DNA of 64,000 nt, from positions 201,462,581 through 201,526,580 of the forward strand of contig OY992537.1 of the NCBI GenBank assembly GCA_963921195.1, given 5' to 3'. Shown in pieces: positions 53,166 through 63,689 of the stretch; within the stretch, counting starts at the first letter, position 1; every line of letters begins with the position of its first letter. The notes below the pieces were generated by a model. That model was given only the letters and a program-made list of their open reading frames with translations. It ran no database searches and was not told the DNA's origin. This DNA comes from Pegoplata infirma (lineage: Eukaryota; Arthropoda; Insecta; Diptera; Anthomyiidae). The position numbers were made by a program, and so were the translations under genes.

Positions 53166-53640
53166 TCTAAACTTTAAATCAAGTACCTTCACTCAAAAAG
53201 TCATGTCATTAACTGTTTGTAGTTTATTCGAAAAGTTTTACGTTTTGTCGTTTTTAAAAGAAAAACACGTTTGTGTAATGTTCAGTTTTTTCAAACGACT
53301 ATTTCTGTTCTTTGTTTCAAAAATAACAAGATAAAAAATAAAGACTTTCATTCAATTTTTAAAGTCATTTATTTTTGTTCTGTAAGTAAGAATAAGTGAT
53401 TCTTCTTTAATTTTTAATGATTTGTGTACGTTATTTTTAACATGATAATGTTTTTTTTAAAAAAGTTGCAGGACGCCACCTCAGTTTGACTATATAAGCA
53501 AACAATTAATGAAAAAGAAAACAAGAATTACTATTTTCATTTTCTTAAAACCAAAAATTTTAATAACTTGGGTTTGTAACTTGGATAATAATTCACCTCG
53601 TGGTGAATAAAACCGTTTTTCACCAGCTGGTGAATAAAAA
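53166..53640. other. AT-rich interval without recognised gene
   Basis: A 75-codon frame at 53107-53334 has no recognisable product. ATTCACCTCGTGGTGAAT and TTCACCAGCTGGTGAATAAA near 53590 and 53617 are two small palindromes beside the T-rich array. Confidence 0.4.
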
Positions 53641-54330
53641 GTAACATAATTACTTTTCAACAAAAAAAAAAAATTTTTCATAAAATTTTTTTTTTCATAA
53701 ATTTTTTTTTTTTATCAAATTTTTTTTTATCAATTTTTTTTCCATCAAATTTTTTTTTTTTCATCAATATTTTTTGTTTTTCATCAAACTTTTTGTTCAC
53801 CAAATTTTTTTTTTTTCATAAATTATTTTTTCATCAAATTTTGTTTTTTCATAATTTATTTTTTTAATCATTTTTTTTTTTAATTTTTCTTATCAATTTT
53901 TTTTTCATAAAAACTTTTTTTTCATAATTTTTTTATAATTTTTTTTTCATAAAATATTTTTTCCTCCAATTTTTTTTTTCATTAATTTTTTTTTTCATTA
54001 ATTTTTTTTTTCATTAATTTTTTTTTTCATTAATTTTTTTTCATCAATTTTTTTTTTTCATCAAAATTTTTTTTTTTTATAAATTTTTTTTATCATATTT
54101 TTTTTTCATAAATTTTTTTCATCAAATTTTCTTATCAAATTTTTTATTATCAATTTTTTTCTCACCAAAATTTTTTTTTTTTCATATTTTTTTCATAATT
54201 TTTTTTTTCCATCAAAAAATTTTTCTTTTCATCAAAAACTTTTTTTCATCAAATTTTTTTTTCAAAAAAAAACATTTTTTTTTCAAAAAAAAACATTTTT
54301 TTTTTACCAAAACTACTTTTTCACCAAGTC
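53640..54330. repeat. T-rich degenerate tandem array
   Basis: Almost 700 bp are built from T runs separated by CATCAA, CATAAA or CATTAA. Four exact units of CATTAA plus nine or ten T lie around 53977-54035. Strand asymmetry is extreme: nearly no G on the plus strand. Confidence 0.8.
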
Positions 54331-54375
54331 TAAGGTTTCGCATATAAATTATCCATTTGTTTATCAAATGTACAT

Positions 54376-54590
54376 AAAACAAGTGAGAGTGTCCGAGAGA
54401 GTGTTTATCAAATGTACATACAACAAGTGAGGGTACCGAATCTTTTATACTCTCCAACATGTAAAAACACTTTTTTGCACTTAATTTTGCACTCACTTAC
54501 GAAATGTACAGCTCTTTTGGTTTTTTAATGGGGTCCTCGACTGATGTTTCAATTCGTTTTGCATGGAATAGCAAAGTAATATAACATTAT
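54376..54590 (-). repeat. mini-me-like fragment, subfamily B, with duplicated start
   Basis: ACAAGTGAGAGTG at 54379 is followed by ACAAGTGAGGGTACCGAATC at 54423; TATCAAATGTACATA precedes both. A degenerate core (GGGGTCCTCGACTG) ends it. Confidence 0.55.
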
Positions 54591-55325
54591 TTTTTCTAAA
54601 AAAATTTTGCTTTGGCAAGTACACCCAAATCTTCCGCAAAACATTATCATGATTTAATGTTTTGGACAAGAGTACAAATTTCGCAGGAATTTTTTTTAAT
54701 TGTTGGCATTTTTTAAGGAGAAATCATTAGTTTTTACCTACTTGTGTGGGTTATTTTTTTGTAGAAAAAAAATTCAAAAAATTTTTTATAGAATTATAGA
54801 AAGATGTTTGTATCAAGTGACTTTGGCACGAATTTAGTTGATTGCGGGATGGATTCCCCAAAATTTTATTTAAATTTTTTTAAAAAATAATTCATTAGAA
54901 CAATTGTTAAAATAACCCACGAAATCATTAATTTTTAATGTTTTCGTAGGTAATTTTTTTTTTTTTGAATTTGTTGGTAAAAATAACACAACAATCATTA
55001 ATTTTTAATGTTTTCGGAGGTTATTTTTTTCGGATTTTTTGGTAAAAAAAGGAAAGTTACATTATTTTTTAATGTACAATTTTATTTATTTTAGAAAATT
55101 TTATGAACAGTAAAATATAAATGTTAATGTTTGTTAAATCAAATGAATAATCACTGTGATGGTTTTCAATTTTTTTATCACATGTTTTTTGTGTTTTTCA
55201 CTTGTTTTTGCCTACAAAATATTTTGTGTGTTTCATTTTCATGTAATTTAAGAATTTTGTGTGAACATCGGGAGAGTGGCTGGTATCAGGACTTCTTTTG
55301 TTTCGTCTTTAGATCAAGAAAGTCT
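54591..55325. other. AT-rich interval without recognised gene
   Basis: A direct repeat, ATCATTAATTTTTAATGTTTT, lies near 54926 and 54991. Otherwise nothing. Confidence 0.4.
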
Positions 55326-55329
55326 TAAA

Positions 55330-55480
55330 TTTCAATTCTATATCGTGATGACACCGTTTATATGGACAGACAGAGGCACAGACAAACGGACATAGGATAG
55401 TCATCTCAAAAAGTGTTTTCGAATCGATCGGTAAACTAATATACATCTTTACCAATATTTTGGATAGTTACAAACATCAG
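55330..55480 (-). repeat. Diverged mini-me core
   Basis: GGACAGACAGAGGCACAGAC, TCGAATCGATCGG and AATATACATC in mini-me order, nearer to subfamily C. Ends are lost. Confidence 0.45.
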
Positions 55481-55484
55481 AGGG

Positions 55485-55705
55485 CTGATTCTCGGAGTCG
55501 ATAGCGATCGAAATTCGAATCAAACGTGAAAATTTTCAATATTTCTTGATGCCTAAAATTATGCTGTGATAAACAAGTTTTTTATGTTTCATCATAATTT
55601 TAGGCATTCAGAAATATAGAATTTCAATCGCTATTAACTCTTGGGATTAGAACCCAGTACATATTCGTTATACTCTGTACCACTGACTGATGTAGGTTAT
55701 GAATA
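55485..55705 (-). repeat. Hairpin element with tRNA-like end
   Basis: CTCGGAGTCGATAGCGATCG and ATGCCTAAAATTATG are mirrored at 55598-55650, giving a long hairpin. At 55645-55700 the minus strand reads CAGTGGTACAGAG and, 25 bases on, GGGTTCTAATCCC, close to tRNA D-arm and B-box sequences. A related fragment is at 27030-27170. It may be a small SINE or a MITE beside a tRNA relic. Confidence 0.5.
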
Positions 55706-55709
55706 TGTG

Positions 55710-56582
55710 TTATAAAAATATGTTATTAAAATGAGAGTGCGAAAAAAAAAACTAAAGTATACTTTAGAGCTGGATATTAAATTTAATATTAAAATATATT
55801 GTTAAAGGGATTTAAATAAAATATACAGAAAACTATAAACTATTTTATAAAAAAATACAACAATAAATTCTATTTACTTAATCAAATTGAACCCAGCAAA
55901 AACTTCACTTACCATGTAATTAACTAAGGGGGTTAGCAAAAATATGAGCAACTAGTTACCTTCCAATTTCGATGTTAATTACTTTAACACGGTGATGTCA
56001 TTAGAGGTAACCACATTTTGCCTTTTTTGACGCAATGTAATGCTAATGGTAATTAGTAGTATTCAAAGCCATTACCTCATAAGCGAGGCAGGAAGGGGTA
56101 CCCACTACCAAGTTTTTGCTGGGAATATTAAAATAAAAAAAATTGATACCTAGTCAATCATTATGCTGGAAAAAAGTGAATCATAAAATGTTAAGTTTAA
56201 CCCTTTAAAATTGCACATACCTCCTATAAATATGCTATAAAAATACTTATCAATAGGAAACGTACGCAAAAAATGCTCGGTCATCAAATATGAATAAAAT
56301 GTCACAAAAATTTAATATTTTATATGGGAAAGACTATTTTAAAACGTAATAAAAAGAACAGAAGTAAAATGTTATTGATATTGTAGTAAAATAATAAGAA
56401 AAAACTGCTTTACTTTTATCCAAACCCTGAAAGTAGGCTTATAAAACATTCGTCATATAAAACATTGTCTACTGAAACAAACGGAGTGCATACTTTTGGG
56501 ATCAAAGAAAAAATAATCATCTTGATATGAATTTTGACATTTATAGAAGTGATTCCAAAAAGGTAAAAAGTCATTTGACGCA
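55710..56582. other. Apparently unique sequence with motif copies
   Basis: Motif copies lie at 55754 and 56486 and, on the minus strand, at 56425. 56480-56580 resembles 2890-2980 (TGCATACTTTTGGGATCAAAG to AAAAAGTCATTTGACGC). No gene. Confidence 0.45.
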
Positions 56583-57480
56583 GTTGTATAGGTTAGGGTG
56601 TATGGGCGTATGCCATTTGCCAATTCACTCGGAGGCCATATTGTGATTCCCGTAATTGTTTTTTCCCAACTCCCCCTCTGATACAAAGGTTAACTTCTAA
56701 AACCACCATGATTTCCTAAGATATTCTGCCAGAGAAGACAATGAGGCATTCTAGGTCATAGAAAAATATTTGCTTCAAATGCTTAAAGTGACGCTTCATC
56801 AGACCCGGACAATCACACATTAAGTGCTTTACTGGCTCTTCCTCCTATACTTCTCCACAACTCCTACAATAATCCCGTCCGAGATTCCCATACGCAAGGC
56901 CATTTGGCCGATTACTCCCTCTAGAAGGGCCACTAAAAGGCTTACTGTTCGTTTGCCAAAAGTAAGAAGACTTTCTGACCTCTTAGGACTTAACCATCGC
57001 CACATTCTATTCTCTGATATCCTATCAATTTATATCTTTAATTGAACTATAGGAACCGAGATTTCAAGTTAATGGCGCATCTGTGCGGCTTTATTAATTG
57101 CAAGTAACTTAGCCTGGAAGTCTCATTGAGTCCGGAAGTCTCAATGAGTCCCTGATTTCAAGGCATTCAGAATATATAATCAGTTGAAGTTAAGATCGCA
57201 TTCTCTGTTATAAGAGAGTTATCTGCCCCGCCTTTCCCAATTGGTACTTATTGTTAGACTTCATAGGTTCTGTCAAAGTCCGTCTGGGATGAGATGTAGT
57301 CGGTTTTCTGTTCCAGCTCCGCCCGCCCACAGTAATTAGTATGGTCGAGTTTCCGCAAGAGCGTTACTTAAGCATTTCAGACTCTCTTAGCCTGAGAAAC
57401 GATTTTGCTGCTCTTGATGTGGATATCCACGGACTGAATGTTTGGTATCCCTTCCAGTTTGGCCTTGGGGGATGATATAA
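56583..57480 (-). pseudogene. Non-LTR relic A: RNase H and C-terminal remnants
   Basis: This is a decayed copy of the family seen at 59126-60200; the two share long stretches (ATTCACTCGGAGGCCAT at the 3' end, GCCAAAAGTAAGAAGACTTT, ATTGCAAGTA.CT.AGCCTGGAA). Frames are broken by stops and shifts. The 3' end CACCCTAACC is a weak form of the CCTAACC tail. It would once have encoded the RNase H and Cys/His tail. Together with 57575-58872 it marks one element whose reverse transcriptase is deleted. Confidence 0.75.
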
Positions 57481-57574
57481 AAGTACCAGTGACACCAACA
57501 CACGTTCCCTAATTCTACTATATTATAAAACTTTGACCTGTTTCCCTTGTTATACATATATAACTTAATTAGTA

Positions 57575-58872
57575 ATGAAAACGGGGCTCACCTCGCATGT
57601 ATATGTCAGTGCTTCCCGACAGTATTTGGTGATACAAACCTCCATAAGATATCGTAGATGTTGTGCTAGGGGGTCATCGTCCTCATATGGCAGATACGGT
57701 GGCTCGCAGCTTATTTCGTGTGAAAGATATTAGTTAGCAATCCATTCAAGACAAAGTTAATCAAAATATACATAATTATTATCAAATAAGTATTTTTGTA
57801 AAAAGTCCTGTGTATGTAATTAATCAAGCTTTAATTAAAGCTTAATGACGTTCAGATTGTCTGAAAAATAAATGTGCTACGAGGGCCGAAATGGAAATTG
57901 AAATTATTGAAAGACCTTTTGTATAAAATTTCTTAAAAATATTTCTGGGTCGATTTTATCCAAGCTCAAACATAAAAAATTTATAAAAAAGTCCAATAGT
58001 TAATATGTATTTATTAAATAATTTTTCCAAAGACCCAAATAAAAACCAAAAATTTTAAAACACAGTAGAAGAAATCCGAATTTTTTGACCTCCTATTCTT
58101 TTGACTACCAATTTTTGGTAAACAAAGAAAAGATTTAATTGTTTAATAATTTTAGTACACCTAAGTGTATATTAATGAGATATTAAAATAATTGAACATT
58201 TCCTTTGTTTACAAAAAATTGGTGGTCAAAAGAATTGGAGGTCAATAAATTCGGATTTCTTTGACTGCATTTTAAAAACTTAAATTGATTTTTGTTTGGG
58301 TCATTGGAAAAATTATTTGATAAATGCCTATATACTATTGGGCAATTTTTTAAATTCTTAATGTTTAAGTTTGCGAAAAATCAACCTAAAAGTATTTTTA
58401 AGAAATTTTCTAAAAAACGTCTTTCAATAATTTCAATTTCCATTTCGACCCTCGTAGCACGTTTAATATTTACTCAATCTAAGCTTAAATTAAAGCTCGA
58501 TAAATTGCCTACACAGCGCTTTTAACAAAAATACTCGTTTAATAATAATAAGGTGTATTAAAGGAAATTTTGTCTTAAATGGATTGCTAACTGATATCTA
58601 ACACACGAAATAAGCTGCGAGTCACTGTACATTGACGCCAGAAATCTTGCCAGCCTTTGGGCATGCTCAAGTGCCGCCACCGTTAGATGGACATGACTGT
58701 ACCGAGGCTGAAGAAATACATTAATACCCTTCCTGTACCAAATGTAGCTTCGCAACCTTCCTTCACTGGATGGAGAACTAAATTTGCAATCAGCCAGGGT
58801 ATTTGAATCAAACCCACGTCTATTCCGTCCATCTGCTTCACAATTATGCAGATTAATTTGCACCACCTTCAT
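57575..58872 (-). pseudogene. Non-LTR relic A: endonuclease remnant, split by a palindrome
   Basis: The minus strand starts MKVVQINLHNCEA near 58872, a typical opening of an apurinic-type endonuclease of non-LTR elements. It then shows a degenerate INVFLQPRYSH..LTVAALE part. The frame breaks at 58630 where the palindrome 57697-58627 lies, and resumes at 57694 with a LPYEDDDPLAQHLRYL segment. Removing the palindrome and one TA joins the halves in frame within the conserved (S/A)xYLPYE motif. Internal deletions make the whole non-functional. Its clade is near R1 or LOA. Confidence 0.7.
57697..58627. mobile_element. Tc1/mariner-type palindromic element, TA duplication
   Basis: A 931-bp imperfect palindrome centred near 58162, arms about 465 bp and roughly 80% alike by eye. 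The ends are CGGTGGCTCGCAGC on the left and the complement of CAGTGACTCGCAGC on the right, each beside TA (57695-57696, 58628-58629). It lies in a retroelement endonuclease remnant. No transposase; the 77-codon frame at 58292-58525 is incidental. Confidence 0.82.
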
Positions 58873-59125
58873 GCATCTGGGAGTTATATTTGCGTTTCTT
58901 GATTGTGGAGAACAACTTTCAGATGATGTAACCCAAACTCTGAACTTTTAGCCAGAGATCCTTACCATCTTTTAGCCAAAGATCCTTACCTTTTCCCTCG
59001 TACGTCTCCTGATGATGCCTTAATCATCAGAACCAAGAACAGTTTTTGGCGGAGGAACCCATACCTTCACTGTTGCCTGGTAAGGGGCCTGATCAACAGG
59101 AACGACACATACTTATGTTCATCCC

Positions 59126-60200
59126 AGGTTAGGTTAGGTTGGATGGGCGTTCGCCATTTGGCGAATTCACTCGGAGGCCATAAGGCCCATTGTGATTCCC
59201 TTAAATTCCCTTTTTAAAACCACCCCGTTTCCTTGAGGTATTCTGCTAGAGACGTCAATGAGACACCGCTTAGGCAATCCAGGTCATCGAAAAATCTTTA
59301 CCCCAAATGCTTAAGGAGGCTTCTCATTAGGCCCGGACATTTGCATAGCAAGTGCTTCACTGGCTCTTCTTCCTCCACTTCCCCACAGCTTCTACAATAG
59401 TCCCTATCAGAAATTCCCAAATGCACGGCCATTTGGCCAATTATACAGTGTCCTGTAAGTACTCCTACTACTAGGCTAACCGTCCGTTTGCCAAAAGTAA
59501 GAAGACTTTTTGTCCTCTTAGGATTTGGCAGTGGCCACAGAGTTCTAGATATCCTGCACGTATTCAGTGATATCATCAATTCCACTATAGGAACCGAGAC
59601 GTCAAGTTCTACATGTTCGTCCGCCGATTCAGAGCCATTTCTCGCACATTCATCAGCTTATTAGTTCCCAGCCACCCCACTATGGCCTGGGACCCACATT
59701 AGCTTGATTGTGGGTTGACTGATTCGACGAAGGGATTATATACAATTCCTAACTATTCCCGATTTTACAGTATTTGGTTCTAAGGCCTTCAGAGCTGCGA
59801 GGATATCCACGAAAATGTTAATGACGCAAGGACGAAAGTCCCTTGTCATAATCTACTACGCGGCTTTATCAATTGCAAGTACCTCAGCCTGGAAAACACT
59901 ACACCTATCCGGAAGTTTCAATGAGACCCCGATTTCGAGGCATTCAGAGTAAACTCCCTCATCCGTACCCATCTCCATCTTTGATCCGTCCGTAAAGATT
60001 GAGATCGCATTCTCTGTCATAACAGAGTTTTCCGCCCAGTCTTCCCTAGTCGGTATTTGGACTTCGAAGGTTCTGTCAAAGTTCGTCTGTGGTTCGTAGT
60101 CGGTTCTCTGTTCCAGTTCCGTCCCGCCCACCGTACCTAATATAGTCGAGTATCCACAAGAGCGATGCTTAAGCATCCAGGTCAAAGGTTATTAAAACCT
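59126..60200 (-). pseudogene. Non-LTR relic B: RNase H and zinc-binding tail
   Basis: Sense strand minus. At 59856-60185 the frame includes ISIFTDGSKMEMGT and FQAEVLAIDKAA, the first two acidic motifs of RNase H. The middle part (59590-59855) is broken by stops. 59298-59585 restores the C-terminal part: KRTVSLVVGVLTGHCIIGQ and the Cys/His cluster CRSC..H..CKCP. Downstream the element ends CCTAACCTAACC at about 59126-59140. It is longer and better kept than relic A, from which it differs by many changes. Confidence 0.8.
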
Positions 60201-60204
60201 TGGA

Positions 60205-61146
60205 TGCAGCTTTTACGTAAACTTAACGCTTTATCATTCCTGCAGCCCACGATGTTGATGCCCTTATGTCATTTGGCATGATCAAACCCACAAAAGATCA
60301 TTCTGGTCGCAGTGCATAGGGACTCTTTAATCTAATCTAAAGTCAATGAAAGATGTATCTTCACTGTCTTTGAGCGCGTCAACTATCGAGCCATTCTGTC
60401 TTCTGGTCGACTTCGGTCAATTATGGCTACCTGCAGCTCAGGTGCTGATGTCAAGCTGGTTGATTGTTTCAAATACTTGCTCTCAAACACCTGCGTTTCA
60501 CCGGATCTTTGCCGCCTACCACCAGATTTGGAGACGATGACCTTTGAGCCTGCAGTACTACCTTTATTGTAAAACCGGAGAGCTTGAAAGACTGGGAACT
60601 ACCTTAAATGTTCCGGCAGAATTGGAATGTGTTGGTATGCCTTTAGAAACTTGCAAGAAAAATCTAAGGCTTTGTTCTGCGACGGAGACTAATCAGAGAT
60701 AGACACAAGGATGGACGTATGAGACTACACTTCAGATTTTGAAATTCTCTTAATCAGCTGCGCACAAATGAGTTGATATCGCTTCCAAGAGTAGAGATTT
60801 CGACAGTGGTTGCTGTAGGTTCCGGACACTGTCTTATAGGAAACCACACAGAGCGGTAAATGTGCAGTCAAAAGACTTTTCCGGAGTTGCATGGATGAGG
60901 AGAAGTTGGAAACTATCACTTTATCAACCATTGCCCGCCACTTTCTGGCCAGAGACTTGTTTCACTGGGATCTAGGGAGCTGCACGATGTCAAAATTCAA
61001 CATCTGAGGAGTTTCATAAGGAGCTGAAATTGGTTAAACGGTATGTGCTATTAGGGAAACCAATTACATTCCTGTGTTTTTACAATGGAGCTAGATAATG
61101 TGTGCTGGCGTAAAACGTCAGCAGCCACTTACAACCTAACCTAACC
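60205..61146 (+). pseudogene. Non-LTR relic C, plus strand, C-terminal end only
   Basis: The plus strand shows a VGSGHCLIGNHTER-like segment around 60815-60860, the counterpart of LTGHCIIGQ in relic B, within badly shifted frames. It ends ACAACCTAACCTAACC at 61128-61143. It lies head to head with relic B, the two 3' tails pointing away from each other. Confidence 0.6.
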
Positions 61147-61865
61147 ACCTTCGGTCTTCCGTCTGCATTTCTGGGTTTGGCGGTGAGAACTCCACGTGAT
61201 GTGGAGGGGCATATGACCAGTACTTACGATTTGGCCGACGTTATCTCAGTTGTATTAGAAAACATTTATCTTTTTATTGCCATAAAATAGAAAAAAGTCG
61301 TATAATTTCAAAATTAATACTTAAAATGTTATCGTGACAATTGGCTTTTTATAAAAAAATGTTTAGTCATTTTATCTAGTCGCATCCTAAAAGTATGTAA
61401 CATTTAAAATAGAAAAAAGTTATAGGTCTTAAAGCAAAATATATAAATTTTGTTCTGATCAAATAAATGCTCTAAAAAAATTGGGTTTTTATATATAATT
61501 TCAAAATTAATACTTTTAGTAATATCGTGACAATTGGCATTTTATAAAAATTTTTTTTAAAATTTTATCTTGTCACATCCTAAAAGTATGCAACATTTAA
61601 AATACTTTTTCTTCTTAAGAAGTAACGTTAAAATTTCAAAATCAGTTCAGTTAAATATTTTTTTCTGTGTAAACACATGATTTTCCAAGCAAACTGCAAA
61701 CTATAAAAAAAACTAATTTTAAATATTGCATAGTTTTAGGCAAAACACATGTTTATTTCCTATACCAAAAGAAACAATAACATTCTTTTTACAAACAAAA
61801 AAAAAACAACACAAATAAGAAAACAAAAATCAATAAAGCATCACTTTTTCTAAATTTAAATCTTG
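61147..61865. other. AT-rich sequence with motif copies
   Basis: A direct repeat of about 190 bp links 61300-61400 and 61490-61595 (TTTCAAAATTAATACTT, ATCGTGACAATTGGC), and each copy carries the motif on the minus strand (61386, 61579). No gene. Confidence 0.5.
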
Positions 61866-61872
61866 AACTTAC

Positions 61873-61899
61873 AACATCATCATATTGGCAGGATGCCAT
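61873..61899 (-). CDS. Possible host first coding exon, nine codons
   Basis: The minus strand reads ATG GCA TCC TGC CAA TAT GAT GAT GTT directly followed by GTAAGT, a consensus splice donor, in phase 0 (peptide MASCQYDDV). An in-frame stop lies 17 codons upstream, so this ATG would be the true start. The DNA upstream on the minus strand (61940-62110) is less AT-rich than elsewhere, as expected for a leader or promoter. No acceptor, branch site or second exon was identified, and a nine-codon frame can arise by chance. Confidence 0.25.
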
Positions 61900-62900
61900 T
61901 AAAAATAAAAATCTAATAACAATAAAAAAAACTATATACTTGATTTAACCACAATACGTACGTAAAAGTAGTTAGACAGACGGCAAGACAGACAAGAACA
62001 CATACACAAAAGATGAAATCAATTTAAACTCATACTAGAGCAAATCATAAACTACCACAAACCCACTACGACAAGACGTCAGGACACATGCTGTCACTGT
62101 GGCGGTGTAATAGCACCATTATGACGACACAACAAAAAAAACTCTTCCCAGTAAAATTTTTTGGAACCAGATTTTTAGTGCAGACGGATTCTAGAGTATA
62201 TTTTAGGGGTAGTCATAAGAAAAAATTCAAAAAATCGATTTTAGAATTTTTAGTACAATTGATTTTGCAACCGATTACACCATGAAAAAAGTCTTTCAAC
62301 ATGAACTGGATAATATACGTTTGAAACTTAAGACTAAATGTAGTAAAACTGCATTTACAGTTTTTCATTTCGTTATTCTGTTTCCTTTTAAAAGGACTTT
62401 AAAGTTTTAGAGGATTTATTTTCACAAAATATTTTTTTTTTTAATTTATACTTGTCCTAGGATGCCACTAGTGATAGCAAATGAAAGAGGAGGATCTCCC
62501 CAAATTTCCCTATTTTATTATTTATGCATATCAGGAAAAAGGTGGTAAGTTACGTCCTTTAAAAACTTTATCCTTCAATATCATTCAAAATTTTCCAAAA
62601 AATATGTTGATAAAGTTTTCATTTGCCATTACCAGTAGTATCCTAGGCCAAGTATAAATATTTTAGAAATATTTTACAGAATGTATCCCTTAAAACTTTG
62701 AAGTTCTTTTAAAAAGAAACAGGATTACGAAATGAAAGACTATAAATGCAGTTTTACTCCATTTTATCTTTACTTTCAGACTTATAACATCCGGTTTATG
62801 TTTAATATTGACGGTGTTATTTATAGAAAAAAAATGTTGCTGGGTTCTCAATACATTTACTATGTATCCAAAAACCACATCATTTACAGATATAATTTGA
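61900..62900. other. Mixed sequence; possible upstream region, no other gene seen
   Basis: 61960-62110 has the highest complexity nearby (GACGGCAAGACAGACAAG, GTCACTGTGGCGGTG). 62330-62400 and 62690-62760 are inverted relatives (AAACTGCATTTACAG / CTATAAATGCAGTTTTAC; TTTCATTTCGTTATTCTGTT / AACAGGATTACGAAATG). This suggests an element from about 62290 to 62830 with CTAGGATGCCACTAG- and TATCCTAGGCC-type blocks inside. Its ends were not defined. Confidence 0.35.
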
Positions 62901-62904
62901 AAAA

Positions 62905-63055
62905 GATCGATTGTAATTCGAAGATTCTATTTGAAATTTAAAGATTCCATTCGTAATTCGCAGATTCCATTTATATATCGAAGATTCCACTTGTAATTCG
63001 AATATTCCATTTGTAATTCGAAAATTCTAATCGTAATTCGAAATACTGAATACGA
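62905..63055. repeat. Minisatellite of about 20-24 bp
   Basis: Seven units near AAGATTCCATTTGTAATTCG, with substitutions. The frame running through them on the minus strand gives a repetitive peptide and is not a gene. Confidence 0.75.
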
Positions 63056-63104
63056 ATATAAAAAAAAAATCTGAAATAGGTCGAGCGGTTTTCGAGACAT
63101 CTCT

Positions 63105-63675
63105 ACACACAAAAAAACTTTGTCAAATTACTAAGAAAAGTCTTGTAATCCCATTTTACCAATATTTGACAGTTTCCCTTGTTTTTTAACAAACAAATTT
63201 GGATCGAAATTTACATTTTTTTTTTTTTTAATATTACAATTTTTTTGTAATTTTACAATTTTTTTTGTAATTTTACAAATTTCCATGATAATTTTACAAA
63301 AAAAAAAAAATCTAGTAAATTCACGAGAATTCCTTGTAAATTCAATTGTGCCAAAAAACTGTAAATTTACAATTTTATTGGTAAAAAACTTAAAAAAATT
63401 ACAAAATTATTGGTAAAAATTAAAATTACAAAATTATTGGTAAAAATCTTGTAAAATTACTAGGAATTCTCGTAAAATATGAGGTAGCAAAAAATATAGT
63501 AAAATTACGAAACCTCCTTGTAAATTTTATCGTATCAAAAAATTTGTAAATTTACAATTTATTGGTAAAAACCTTTAAAATTACAAAATTATTGGTAAAA
63601 AGCTTGAAAAATTACTAGGTAGCAAACAAAAAAAAGTTACAAGCTTTTCTTGTAATTTAACAAGGTTTTTTTGTA
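63105..63675 (+). mobile_element. TACACT(C/A)AAAA-family element, GTAAAATTAC type
   Basis: It starts CTACACACAAAAAAACTTTG and its first 90 bp match the complement of 26530-26655. It then runs through ACAAAATTATTGGTAAAA repeats and ends GTTACAAGCTTTTCTTG, ACAAGGTTTTTTTG. That last part matches 16243-16302. Confidence 0.6.
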
Positions 63676-63689
63676 TTCAAAATTTGTCA

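Noticed and set aside
56741..56760. GAGGCATTCTAGG as a terminus of the TGAGGCATTCC family
   Set aside because: It lies within coding remnants of relic A and matches relic B at the same place, so the likeness is accidental.
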